Below are positions 7,733 through 15,571 of a stretch of DNA of 64,000 bases, one piece after another (position 1 is the first letter of the stretch; each line of letters begins with the position of its first letter). Made by a program: the position numbers and the translations under genes. The stretch covers positions 1,798,001 through 1,862,000 of the forward strand of contig NZ_CP126741.1 of the NCBI RefSeq assembly GCF_030246905.1, written 5' to 3'. The notes beneath the pieces were generated by a model. The model saw only the letters and a list, made by a program, of their open reading frames with translations, was not told where the DNA came from and ran no database searches. This DNA comes from Microbacterium sp. zg-Y818 (GTDB lineage Bacteria > Actinomycetota > Actinomycetes > Actinomycetales > Microbacteriaceae).

Positions 7733-8888
7733 GGACCGATTTGATGATCTCATTCGGGGTTTGGAACTCGAGCCGCTTGCGGGGTCGGTCGTTGAGTTCA
7801 CGAGCGACGGCGTCGAGCTGGCCTTCGGTGAACCCGTCGAGGCTGGTGCCTTTCGGGAAGTACTGCCGCAGCAGCCCGTTCGTGTTCTCGTTGATGCCGC
7901 GCTGCCACGGTGAGTGCGGGTCGCAGAAGAACACCTCGATGCCGGTGTCGATGCGGACCTTCTCCCAGTCGCGCATCTCCGGTCCTTGATCCCAGGTCAG
8001 TGCGCCGCGCAGCTGCACCGGGAGCTGCTGGATCTTCCGGGTCAGCGCGGGGGCGACTTGGTCGGGCTTGTAGCCGTCGGGGAGGTGGACGAGCATCGTG
8101 AAGTTCGAATGCCGTTCTACGAGCGTGCCAATCGCAGACAAGTTCCCCGCGCCGATGATCAGATCGCCTTCCCAACTTCCCGGAACGGCACGATCACTCG
8201 CCGTCGACGGACGCTCCGAGATGTTGACCATGTTCGGGATCCGGTTCTTGCGCTGCCCGACCTTCCGACTGGGATGACGCAACCCTCTCCCGGTGCGCAG
8301 ATACCGGGTCAGCTCCTGCTTCAACGCGCCCCGCGACTGCACGTAGAGCGACTGGTAGATCGTCTCCACGCTCACCTGCATCTCTGGATCATCGGGGAAC
8401 TCTCGCCTCAGCCGGCCAGCGATCTGCTCCGGCGATCGACGCTTAGCCAGGTCCTGCTCCACTCTCGCACGCAGCCGCTGGTTGGTCGCCAGCTTCGCCG
8501 GCTTCGGCCGGCACGCCCGCCCCATCGCCGTCATCTGCGCCATCGACGCCCGATACCGGCCACGCACGGCGTTCCGGGACAGTTCCCGAGACACCGTCGA
8601 CGGCGCGCGTCCGAGTCGCCTCGCGATCGCCCGCACCGACTCGCCCCTCGCGACGCCGACCGCGATCTCTTCCCGCTCGACGAACGACAGATACCGGCCC
8701 TGCAGGTCCCGTCCGCGTCGCGGCCGGACGCCACCGGCAGCGACGAGCATCCGTTTCGCCGTCGTGCGGTCCACCCCAATCTGATCGCCGACCTCACTCG
8801 CGAACAGCCCGGCCTGGAAACCGTCCCACGCCTGCTGCACCGCATCGAGCCGGAACCTCAACGCCAACTCCGCCACAACACTCTCCAT
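7722..8888 (-). CDS. IS30 family transposase
   Basis: A 388-residue transposase with all parts present. The N-terminal helix-turn-helix region includes LSFVEREEIAVGVARGESV and ARRLGRAPSTVSRELSRN (about residues 67-106), the DNA-binding part that recognises the terminal repeats. The DDE catalytic core has D242 (WEGDLIIG), D300 (LTWDQGPEM) and E334 (GINENTNGLLRQYFP), a 33-residue spacing between the last two that fits IS30. The C-terminal LNDRPRKRLEFQTPNEI block is also typical. The ATG at 8888 lies just inside the right terminal repeat and has no good ribosome-binding site. No frameshift or stop is seen, so it may be active. Confidence 0.95.
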   Translation of the reverse strand: MESVVAELALRFRLDAVQQAWDGFQAGLFASEVGDQIGVDRTTAKRMLVAAGGVRPRRGRDLQGRYLSFVEREEIAVGVARGESVRAIARRLGRAPSTVSRELSRNAVRGRYRASMAQMTAMGRACRPKPAKLATNQRLRARVEQDLAKRRSPEQIAGRLRREFPDDPEMQVSVETIYQSLYVQSRGALKQELTRYLRTGRGLRHPSRKVGQRKNRIPNMVNISERPSTASDRAVPGSWEGDLIIGAGNLSAIGTLVERHSNFTMLVHLPDGYKPDQVAPALTRKIQQLPVQLRGALTWDQGPEMRDWEKVRIDTGIEVFFCDPHSPWQRGINENTNGLLRQYFPKGTSLDGFTEGQLDAVARELNDRPRKRLEFQTPNEIIKSVLLR

Positions 8889-8896
8889 TCAGTAAG

Positions 8897-8919
8897 TGTT
8901 GCGACCACCGCAAGAACCC
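8897..8919. repeat. Right terminal inverted repeat of the IS30 element
   Basis: TGTTGCGACCACCGCAAGAA with CCC following. Compared with the reverse complement of the left repeat it shares TGTTGCGA, ACCGC, GAA and the terminal CC, with five differences. Confidence 0.65.
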
Positions 8920-9270
8920 AAGGGTCGTCCACCGTGCACTCTCACACTGAGATCCGCTTCGCGATGGGCGTCGAGGATCAGTGCCCGCAAAGCCCGCGCT
9001 GGAAGATGAACGGTCGAACTCCCCTATGCGAACGGCAGAATCGTTCGCTCGGGTGACGCGGGCGCAATTCAGCGCCTACGGGCGCCCTGCGAACGGCGGC
9101 CCTTCCAAACATGTCGGGACTCACTCGTTCCTGACCGTGGTCGAAGACGCCGGGCAGCGCGACAAGGGCTCCTGTGCAGGTGGTTCCACAACGTGAAGCG
9201 ACATGCTCCGCGGACGAAACCGGACCCACAGCCTGGCATTCCGCCGAATCACGCGGCAGATGGACCCTAC
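8920..9270. other. Right island junction, no gene supported
   Basis: This 351-base stretch lies between the IS30 end and the ychF stop codon. Short frames exist (for example an ATG frame of about 56 codons near 9026-9196) but have neither a ribosome-binding site nor recognisable content. I see no tRNA or clear attachment site. It is probably leftover island or junction DNA. Confidence 0.4.
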
Positions 9271-10350
9271 TCACACGTTGAAGCGGAACTCCACCACGTC
9301 GCCGTCCTGCATGACGTAGTCCTTACCCTCCAGGCGCGCCTTGCCCTTCGCGCGGGCCTCGGCCACCGAGCCGGTGGCGACCAGGTCGTCGAAGGAGATG
9401 ACCTCGGCCTTGATGAAGCCCTTCTCGAAGTCGGTGTGGATGACGCCCGCGGCCTGCGGCGCCTTCCAGCCCTTGCCGATCGTCCAGGCGCGGGCCTCCT
9501 TGGGACCCGCCGTGAGGTAGGTCTGCAGGCCCAGCGTGTCGAAGCCGATGCGGGCGAGCTGGTCCAGGCCCGACTCGTCCTGACCGGTGGATGCCAGCAG
9601 CTCGGCGGCATCCTCGGGGTCGAGGTCGATGAGCTCGGACTCGATCTTCGCGTCGAGGAACACGGCCTTCGCGGGGGCGACGAGCGCTTCGAGCTCAGCC
9701 TTGCGTGCGGGATCCGTCAGCACGGCCTCGTCGACGTTGAAGACGTAGATGAAGGGCTTGGCGGTGAGCAGGCCCAGCTCGCGGATCGGCGTCACGTCGA
9801 TGCCCGACGACGACAGCAGCTGTCCGCGCTCGAGCGCGTCCTTCGCGGCGAGCGCCGTCTCGAGCACGACGGGCTCTGCCTTCTTGCCGCGCACTTCCTT
9901 CTCGTAGCGGGCGATCGCCTTCTCGAGGGTCTGCAGGTCGGCCAACGCCAGCTCGGCGTTGATCGTCTCGAGGTCGTTCTTCGGGTTCACGGCGCCCTCG
10001 ACGTGCACGACGTCGTCATCGGCGAAGCCGCGCACGACCTGCGCGATGGCGTCGGCCTCGCGGATGTTCGCGAGGAACTGGTTGCCCAGGCCCTCCCCCT
10101 CGCTGGCGCCGCGCACGATACCGGCGATGTCGACGAACGACACCGCTGCGGGCAGGATGCGCTCGGAGTGGAAGATCTCGGCGAGCTTGTCCAGGCGCGG
10201 ATCGGGCAGGTTCACCACCCCGATGTTCGGCTCGATCGTCGCGAACGGGTAGTTCGCCGCGAGCACCTGATTCTTGGTCAGAGCGTTGAACAGGGTGGAC
10301 TTGCCCACATTGGGCAGCCCGACGATTCCGATGGTAAGAGCCACGGGCAT
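9271..10350 (-). CDS. ychF: Redox-regulated ATPase YchF (Obg-family)
   Basis: A 359-residue protein of the usual YchF length. The P-loop GLPNVGKST lies at residues 11-19, FVDIAGIVRGAS follows as the G3/switch II region, and NVDEAVL occupies the place of the G4 motif, where YchF deviates from NKxD and prefers ATP over GTP. The C-terminal TGS-like domain ends in KDYVMQDGDVVEFRFNV. YchF binds ribosomes and is linked to stress responses and translation. The ATG at 10350 gives the classical N-terminus. It is a single-gene unit, the first conserved gene right of the island. Confidence 0.97.
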   Translation of the reverse strand: MPVALTIGIVGLPNVGKSTLFNALTKNQVLAANYPFATIEPNIGVVNLPDPRLDKLAEIFHSERILPAAVSFVDIAGIVRGASEGEGLGNQFLANIREADAIAQVVRGFADDDVVHVEGAVNPKNDLETINAELALADLQTLEKAIARYEKEVRGKKAEPVVLETALAAKDALERGQLLSSSGIDVTPIRELGLLTAKPFIYVFNVDEAVLTDPARKAELEALVAPAKAVFLDAKIESELIDLDPEDAAELLASTGQDESGLDQLARIGFDTLGLQTYLTAGPKEARAWTIGKGWKAPQAAGVIHTDFEKGFIKAEVISFDDLVATGSVAEARAKGKARLEGKDYVMQDGDVVEFRFNV

Positions 10351-10386
10351 CGAGTCTACGCGGCGGGCGGCACCGGACCCGACCGG

Positions 10387-11457
10387 TCAGATGGCGCTGA
10401 GCGCCTGATACACCGTCACGATGCTCGCCGCGGCCAGCGCGATCGTGGCCCAGGGCAGGGTACGACGCAGGCGCTGGCCCGGCTCGGCGACGCCGCGCGG
10501 AGGACGCAGCAGCGGGATGCCGTCCTCGCCCGCCGTCGCGACCCGGCCGTCGCGCCAGCGCTCCCACTGCGCCAGCTTGCCGGTCATCGCGTCGCGCACG
10601 CTTCCGAGCCACTCCCAGGTCGCGGGGTCGAGGGTGGCGAGGTCGGCGCGCCGGTAGAAGAACATCCAGTCGTCGACGATCTCGACGTCGAGCTCGGCGG
10701 CGTTGTCGATGAAGCGCGCCATGATGTCGGGGGTGAACAGGTACAGCGCGTCGCGCTCGTAGCCCGCCGGGCAGTAGAGGCGGAACGCGCGGTCGAAGTC
10801 GCCCTCGAGGCTGAGCCGCTGCGCAGCCTTGAAGCCGACCGGCAGGCTGGAATCCCCCAGGCTGTTGGTGCCGACCGCATCGAGAACGATGTGCGGCAGC
10901 GGGGTGTCGAGACGGAGGGCGAGGTAGCCCCAGCGCCGCGTCCGTCCGATCCGCGCCCGCCCTTCGCAGCGGATGTTGCCGATCTCCATCGCCCTGCCCC
11001 GATCGTCGCTCACGACGTCCTGCGCATACCGCGAGCGCACGCGCGGGAAGAGCATGCCGGGTTTGTCCGTCACCACTTCGGTGCGCTGGTACTCCAGGCT
11101 GTTCGCGGCGGCGAAGCGGCGCAGGCGATAGGCGCGCTCGTTCTCCGTGCGGGTGCGCAGCGTTGCCGAGATGAGGCAGGCGATGATCACCAGGACCCAA
11201 AGCCCCAGCATCCCGCCCACCGGCACCGCAGCCCGAGGCCCCGCCGTCGCGGCGAGGAATCCGGTCAGCAGGATGCCGCCGCCGAAGAAGGCCAGCACGA
11301 AGGGCGCGAGGATCGCGACGACGAGCACCATGCCGCAGCCCGAGGCCACCCGGTCGCCCGTGCTCGGGTCGCGGCCGAACTTGCGCACGGCCTTGCGGTC
11401 GATCGACTCGACCAGCGCGGTCGTGTCGAAGTACGTCGTGGCCTGCGCCGTCGTCAT
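10387..11457 (-). CDS. Membrane protein of unknown function
   Basis: A 356-residue protein when started at the ATG at 11457, which has a G-rich ribosome-binding site; the longer open frame upstream overlaps the divergent LysR-type gene and is rejected. Two hydrophobic segments lie near residues 43-71 and 80-101, and one at the very C-terminus (about 335-354). The long middle part is soluble, with ENERAYRLRRFAAANSLEYQ and PDIMARFIDNAAELDVEIVDDW. That layout, two N-terminal helices followed by a cytosolic domain, resembles DUF3137-type proteins, but I cannot assign it. Same strand as ychF, 36 bases upstream. Confidence 0.8.
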   Translation of the reverse strand: MTTAQATTYFDTTALVESIDRKAVRKFGRDPSTGDRVASGCGMVLVVAILAPFVLAFFGGGILLTGFLAATAGPRAAVPVGGMLGLWVLVIIACLISATLRTRTENERAYRLRRFAAANSLEYQRTEVVTDKPGMLFPRVRSRYAQDVVSDDRGRAMEIGNIRCEGRARIGRTRRWGYLALRLDTPLPHIVLDAVGTNSLGDSSLPVGFKAAQRLSLEGDFDRAFRLYCPAGYERDALYLFTPDIMARFIDNAAELDVEIVDDWMFFYRRADLATLDPATWEWLGSVRDAMTGKLAQWERWRDGRVATAGEDGIPLLRPPRGVAEPGQRLRRTLPWATIALAAASIVTVYQALSAI

Positions 11458-11581
11458 CGGCCCCCCTGGCTCCGAACTCTGTGAGAAGACTATGGGGCGC
11501 GGGCGCGCAGCCGCCAACGCCCACTGGCGCGTGCTGAGACAATGGACCCTGCCGGTCCCGTCCGGCGGAGGAAGGCACCCT

Positions 11582-11929
11582 GTGAACATCACGCACCTGG
11601 AGCGGTTCGTCGCCGTCGCCGATGCGCTGCACTTTCCGCGGGCGGCGGAGAAACTCGGCATCCCCCTGGCGTCGCTGTACACCTCGATCGACAAGCTCGA
11701 GGCCGAGGTCGGGCAGGCGCTGTTCACGCGCGACGGCGCCGGAACCCGGCTGACGAAGGTCGGCGAGCTGTTCCTCGACGAGGCGAAGGACCGCATCGCC
11801 GCGGCCCCCGCCGCGGCGCCGAAGCCGGTCGTCCCCGCGGGCGGCAAGGCCAAGGCGTCCAAGGGCAAGGGCCGAGCGCCCGTCGTCAAGGGCCAGCCGA
11901 AGCCGTACAAGAAGCGACAGGGCCGCTAG
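11582..11929 (+). CDS. LysR-type HTH-only protein with lysine-rich tail
   Basis: A 115-residue protein with a GTG start at 11582 preceded by GGAGGAAGG. Residues 1-60 are a LysR-type winged helix: NITHLERFVAVADALHFPRA, then KLGIPLASLYTSIDKLEAEV and LFTRDGAGTRLTKVGELFL. A normal LysR regulator would then have a ~200-residue effector domain. Here the protein instead ends in a low-complexity Ala/Pro/Lys tail (about residues 75-115), which contains KAKASKGKGRAP and ends KPYKKRQGR. The tail resembles those of actinobacterial nucleoid proteins. It is therefore likely a DNA-binding protein without ligand sensing. It is divergent from the membrane protein at 10387 and converges on the ABC-F gene. Confidence 0.85.
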   Translation: MNITHLERFVAVADALHFPRAAEKLGIPLASLYTSIDKLEAEVGQALFTRDGAGTRLTKVGELFLDEAKDRIAAAPAAAPKPVVPAGGKAKASKGKGRAPVVKGQPKPYKKRQGR

Positions 11930-11946
11930 GCGCGGCATCCGCCGGG

Positions 11947-13611
11947 CTACAGCTCGGTGACCTGGCCACCCTCCACATGCCAGCGGCGGTCGGTCTGCAC
12001 GGTGTCGAGCATGCGCCTGTCGTGCGTCACGAGCAGCAGTGTGCCGTCGTAGGTCTCGAGCGCCTGCTCGAGCTGCTCGATGGCCGCGAGATCCAGATGG
12101 TTGGTGGGCTCGTCGAGCACGAGCAGATTGACGCCGCGGGCCTGCAGCAGGGCAAGGCCCGCCCGCGTGCGCTCCCCCGGCGAGAGCTCGTCGACGGGGC
12201 GTCCTACGTGATCGGCCTTGAGCCCGAATTTCGCCAGGAGCGTGCGCACCTCACCGGATGCCATCTGCGGCACGAGCGCCTCGAAGGTGTCGGCCAACGC
12301 CGCCGAGCCGACGAACAGCGACCGGGCCTGGTCGACCTCACCGATCTCGACACTGGTGCCGAGGCTGGCCGTGCCCTCGTCGGGGCTCTGTCGCCCCAGC
12401 AGCAGGCGCAGCAGCGTCGACTTGCCCGCCCCGTTCGGGCCGGTGATGCCGATGCGCTCGCCCGCGTTGACCTGCAACGAGACCGGGCCCAGCGTGAACG
12501 TCCCCTGCCGGGCGATCGCGCCGCTGAGGGTCGCAACGACGGAGCTCGAGCGTGCAGCCGACCCGATCGTGAACTGCAGCTGCCACTCCTTGCGCGGCTC
12601 GTCGACTTCGTCGAGACGCGCGATGCGGCTTTCCATCTGGCGCACCTTCTGCGCCTGCTTCTCGCTGGACTCGCTCGCGGCCTTTCGGCGGAGCTTGTCG
12701 TTGTCCGGAGACTTGCGCATCGCGTTGCGCACGCCTTGGCTGGACCACTCGCGCTGCGTCTTGGCCCGCGAGACGAGGTCGGCCTTCTTGTCGGCGAACT
12801 CGTCGTACTGCTCGCGCGCGTGCCGGCGCAGCGTCGCGCGCTCCTCCAGGTAGGCGTCGTAGCCGCCGCCGAAGACCCGGTTCGACCCCTGCGCGATGTC
12901 GAGCTCCACCACCCGCGTGACGCTTCGGGCAAGGAACTCGCGGTCGTGGCTGACCAGCACCACGCCGCCGCGCAGCCCCCGCACGAAGGCTTCGAGTCGC
13001 TCGAGACCGTCGAGATCGAGGTCGTTGGTGGGTTCGTCCAGCAGCACGATGTCGAAGCGCGACAGCAGCAGCGCCGCCAGCCCCACGCGCGCTGCCTGCC
13101 CGCCCGAGAGAGAGGTCATGAGCGCCTCGGTCGGCGCGCCGCCGAGCTCAAGCCCGAGGTCCGCCAAGACCACCGGAAGGCGCTCATCGAGGTCGGCGGC
13201 GCCGCTGGCGAGCCAGCGGTCAAGCGCCGCGGAGTACACATCGGCCGGGTCGGGGGCCGCGCCTCCCGCCGGGGTGGGGTCGGCCAGCGCAGCCGCCGCG
13301 GCATCCATGTCGACCGTCGCCTGGGCGCAGCCGGTGCGCCGGGCTATGTACTGGGCCACGGTCTCGCCCTCGACTCGCTCGTGCTCCTGCGGAAGCCAGC
13401 CGACGAACGCGTCCGGCGGCGACAGGGCGACACTGCCGGACTGAGGCTCGTCGATGCCGGCGAGCAGGCGCAGGAGTGTGGACTTGCCGGCGCCGTTGGC
13501 GCCGACGACGCCGAGCACGTCCCCGGGGGCGACGGTGAGGTTCAACGAGTCGAACAGCGTGCGATGTCCGTACCCGCCGGCGAGGTCTCGGGCGACGAGC
13601 GTGGCGGTCAT
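11947..13611 (-). CDS. ABC-F family ATP-binding protein
   Basis: A 554-residue protein with two ABC ATPase domains and no membrane segments. Domain 1 has Walker A GANGAGKST (37-45), signature LSGGQAARVGL and Walker B VLLDEPTNDLDLD. A charged linker of about 80 residues follows (EEQ-like KKADLVSRAKTQREW and SSEKQAQKVRQMESR). Domain 2 has GPNGAGKST, a signature LSPGERTRAGL and LVLDEPTNHLDLA. This is the ABC-F plan; members act on ribosomes as translation factors or antibiotic-protection proteins. Which subfamily is not clear from sequence alone. The ATG at 13611 is the natural start. Confidence 0.92.
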   Translation of the reverse strand: MTATLVARDLAGGYGHRTLFDSLNLTVAPGDVLGVVGANGAGKSTLLRLLAGIDEPQSGSVALSPPDAFVGWLPQEHERVEGETVAQYIARRTGCAQATVDMDAAAAALADPTPAGGAAPDPADVYSAALDRWLASGAADLDERLPVVLADLGLELGGAPTEALMTSLSGGQAARVGLAALLLSRFDIVLLDEPTNDLDLDGLERLEAFVRGLRGGVVLVSHDREFLARSVTRVVELDIAQGSNRVFGGGYDAYLEERATLRRHAREQYDEFADKKADLVSRAKTQREWSSQGVRNAMRKSPDNDKLRRKAASESSEKQAQKVRQMESRIARLDEVDEPRKEWQLQFTIGSAARSSSVVATLSGAIARQGTFTLGPVSLQVNAGERIGITGPNGAGKSTLLRLLLGRQSPDEGTASLGTSVEIGEVDQARSLFVGSAALADTFEALVPQMASGEVRTLLAKFGLKADHVGRPVDELSPGERTRAGLALLQARGVNLLVLDEPTNHLDLAAIEQLEQALETYDGTLLLVTHDRRMLDTVQTDRRWHVEGGQVTEL

Positions 13612-13686
13612 CCGTCCATCCTCCCACCACCGCGACGTGCGGACGCTGCGTTCACGGGCATGCCGCCGACCGCGTTAGCGTCAAGC

Positions 13687-14043
13687 ATGCCCAGTTCGCC
13701 GCACGACGCCTCGTCCCCCGCCACCCCGATTGCGCAGCCGATCGCGGATCCTCCGCCGCCGGCATCCCGTCGCATCGAGATCATGTTCCGCAGACCCGCC
13801 TTCGCGCTGTACGCGCGCATCCGTCCCGCCCTCGTGATCGGCGGCCGCGGCCAGCCGACGCAGTGGGGAGTCGGCACCTGGCAGGTGCCGGCCGACGAGA
13901 CCGCCGTGATCGGGGTGTACCTGTTCAATCGCCTCTGGCGGTTCGGCCAGGCGGAGTTCGCGCTGGCACCGGGCGATGCGCCGAGTCTGGTTTACCGGGC
14001 CCCGGTGCTGCCGTTCGGGCGTGGCCGGATCGAGCGCGGCTGA
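13687..14043 (+). CDS. Conserved hypothetical protein
   Basis: A 118-residue protein from the ATG at 13687. The first 30 residues are a Ser/Pro/Ala-rich leader. The rest is compact and beta-rich (IEIMFRRPAFALYARIRP, then QPTQWGVGTWQVPADETAVI), with YLFNRLWRFGQAEFALAPGD near the C-terminus. I do not recognise a family with a known role, though the pattern of WG and GxW strands suggests a small beta-barrel. No ribosome-binding site better than weak is seen. It lies between divergent ABC-F and converging methyltransferase genes, so it is its own unit. Confidence 0.65.
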   Translation: MPSSPHDASSPATPIAQPIADPPPPASRRIEIMFRRPAFALYARIRPALVIGGRGQPTQWGVGTWQVPADETAVIGVYLFNRLWRFGQAEFALAPGDAPSLVYRAPVLPFGRGRIERG

Positions 14044-14067
14044 GCGCCGTCCCGGGCGGTCTTCGGG

Positions 14068-14814
14068 TCATTCCGCGCTGACGGCTCGGAATGCGTAGCT
14101 GATGTAGGGCAATTCGACCACGTCATCGCCGACCGCCCCGATCTCGTCGAAGAGGTCCGAGAGCTCGCTGTCGATGCGGTCGCGTTCCTCGTCGGGTGCC
14201 GTGATGACGTAGCTGCGCGAGAAGGCCATCGCACGCAGCCCAGCACGGGTCATCATGCGCGACCACTCCCACCGTCGCTCCTCCAGCGGACCGAACGGCG
14301 ACGTCACCGGCGGGTGCCCGGCCGCCAGCATGCGCTCGGCGTTGCTTCCGTGCATGATCACGCTCATCTGCCGCACCCACTCGACCGACTCGTCGCGGAT
14401 GTTCCAGAGGAGCCCCAGTGCACCCCCCGGCCGCAGCACCCGCGCCGCCTCGAGGGACGCGCGCTCGGGGTCGACCCAGTGCCACGCCTGCCCGAAGACG
14501 ACCGCGTCGACGCTGTCGTCGGGAAGCGGCAGTTCCTCAGCACGACCGAGGAAGGCGGGGATGCCGCCGCTCGCCGCCCGCAGCGCGGCGAGCATGCCCG
14601 GATCGGGGTCGACGGCCACCACGTCCGCGCCCAGGTCGCGAAGGCCGCGGGTGAGCTTTCCGGTGCCCGCCCCCACGTCGGCGACGCGCACGGCGCGGCC
14701 TGCGACGGGCGGCAGCAGCCAGCTCACCGCCTCGAGCGGATAGTCCGGCCGGCCGGCTTCGTAGTGGCCGGTCGCGGCACCGAACGACATCGCCTGATCT
14801 CCGAAATCTGCCAT
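14068..14814 (-). CDS. Class I SAM-dependent methyltransferase
   Basis: A 248-residue protein of the methyltransferase-11 type. The SAM-binding motif I is VADVGAGTGKLTRGL (about residues 44-58), then DVVAVDPDPGML (motif II acidic residue), AEELPLPDDSVDAVVFGQAW (motif III region) and EAARVLRPGGALGLLWN (post-motif). The N-terminus FGAATGHYEAGRPDYP matches the UbiE/menaquinone-like or trans-aconitate-type small-molecule methyltransferases. The substrate cannot be told. It starts at the ATG at 14814, divergent from the exonuclease gene. Confidence 0.9.
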   Translation of the reverse strand: MADFGDQAMSFGAATGHYEAGRPDYPLEAVSWLLPPVAGRAVRVADVGAGTGKLTRGLRDLGADVVAVDPDPGMLAALRAASGGIPAFLGRAEELPLPDDSVDAVVFGQAWHWVDPERASLEAARVLRPGGALGLLWNIRDESVEWVRQMSVIMHGSNAERMLAAGHPPVTSPFGPLEERRWEWSRMMTRAGLRAMAFSRSYVITAPDEERDRIDSELSDLFDEIGAVGDDVVELPYISYAFRAVSAE

Positions 14815-14895
14815 GCCACCACTGTAAGACGGCCGATCCGGGCGCGGTCGGCGCGTCCTCCTCGGCGCGGCCCGTCTGCGGGCGAGGGTGGAGGT

Positions 14896-15528
14896 GTGCC
14901 CTTGGATTTCACCGCGATCGACTTCGAAACGGCGAACTCCTCGAGCGCCTCGGCGTGCGCGGTCGGCCTCACGCGGGTGCGCGGTGGCGAGGTCGTCGCC
15001 TCAGCCGGCTGGCTCATCCGCCCGCCCGCCGGGCACGACCGCTTCTTCGCGATCAACACCGGCATCCACGGCATCTGCGCCGACGACGTCCTCACCGCGA
15101 AGACCTGGTCCGATCAGCTGCACGACATCGCCGCGTTCGTCGGCACCGATGTGATGGTCGCGCACAACGCCGGCTTCGACATGGCGGTGCTGCGGCGCGC
15201 GTGCGAGGTCACCGGCGACGTGTGCCCGCCCTACCGCTACGTCTGCAGCCTGCAGGTCGCGCGCAAGACGTACGAGCTGGATTCCTACCGTCTGCCTTCG
15301 GTGGCCGCCGCCGTCGGCTTTCTCGACTTCCCGCATCACGACGCGACCGCCGACGCCCTGGCCTGCGCGCACATCATGATCGACGCCGCCGCACGCGCGG
15401 GGGTCTCGGACATCTCGGATCTCGCGGCAGCCCTCGGCCTGCGTGTGGGGTGCATCCCCGTGCCCGAGACCGCACCGGTGTCGCTGGGCGCGTCGGTCCC
15501 GGCGTCGGCGCCGTTGGCGCTGGCCTGA
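14896..15528 (+). CDS. DEDDh 3'-5' exonuclease (DnaQ-like)
   Basis: A 210-residue protein started at the GTG at 14896 (MPLDFTAIDFETANS), with GAGGGTGGAGG just upstream. The DEDDh residues are visible: D9 and E11 (AIDFETA), D95 (AHNAGFDMAVLR), H148 and D153 (HHDATADALA). It thus has the core of a proofreading-type 3'-5' exonuclease, like the DnaQ epsilon subunit, but as a stand-alone domain. The last 30 residues are an Ala/Pro/Ser-rich tail. Such enzymes act in DNA repair or RNA trimming. It is followed at 44 bases by rmuC, another nuclease-like gene on the same strand, so a shared transcript is possible. Confidence 0.9.
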   Translation: MPLDFTAIDFETANSSSASACAVGLTRVRGGEVVASAGWLIRPPAGHDRFFAINTGIHGICADDVLTAKTWSDQLHDIAAFVGTDVMVAHNAGFDMAVLRRACEVTGDVCPPYRYVCSLQVARKTYELDSYRLPSVAAAVGFLDFPHHDATADALACAHIMIDAAARAGVSDISDLAAALGLRVGCIPVPETAPVSLGASVPASAPLALA

Positions 15529-15571
15529 GCGTCGTCGCGCCGATGTCGGTGGCCGGTGGCATTGTCGAGGC

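Larger units (their letters stand above)
7710..8919 (-). mobile_element. IS30-family insertion sequence, apparently complete
   Basis: The element is bounded by imperfect terminal repeats at 7710-7732 and 8897-8919, about 18 of 23 bases matching, and holds one intact transposase gene. Total length is about 1.2 kb, the usual size for the family. No target-site duplication is obvious at the two outer edges, which may mean an old insertion, a rearranged end, or that I set the outer ends a few bases off. Confidence 0.75.

Noticed and set aside
8981..9196. Small frames to the right of the IS30 element
   Set aside because: No ribosome-binding site, no family, and composition not convincing for a gene.
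9193..11484. Very long plus-strand open frame (about 760 codons) over ychF and the membrane gene
   Set aside because: It runs antisense to two clear genes, its product is rich in Arg, His, Gly and Val in the way of reverse-strand reading in high-GC DNA, and it has no recognisable motif.
11542..13686. Plus-strand open frame of over 800 codons ending at 14043
   Set aside because: Most of it is antisense to the ABC-F gene. Only its last 118 codons, from the ATG at 13687, lie in free space and look like protein.
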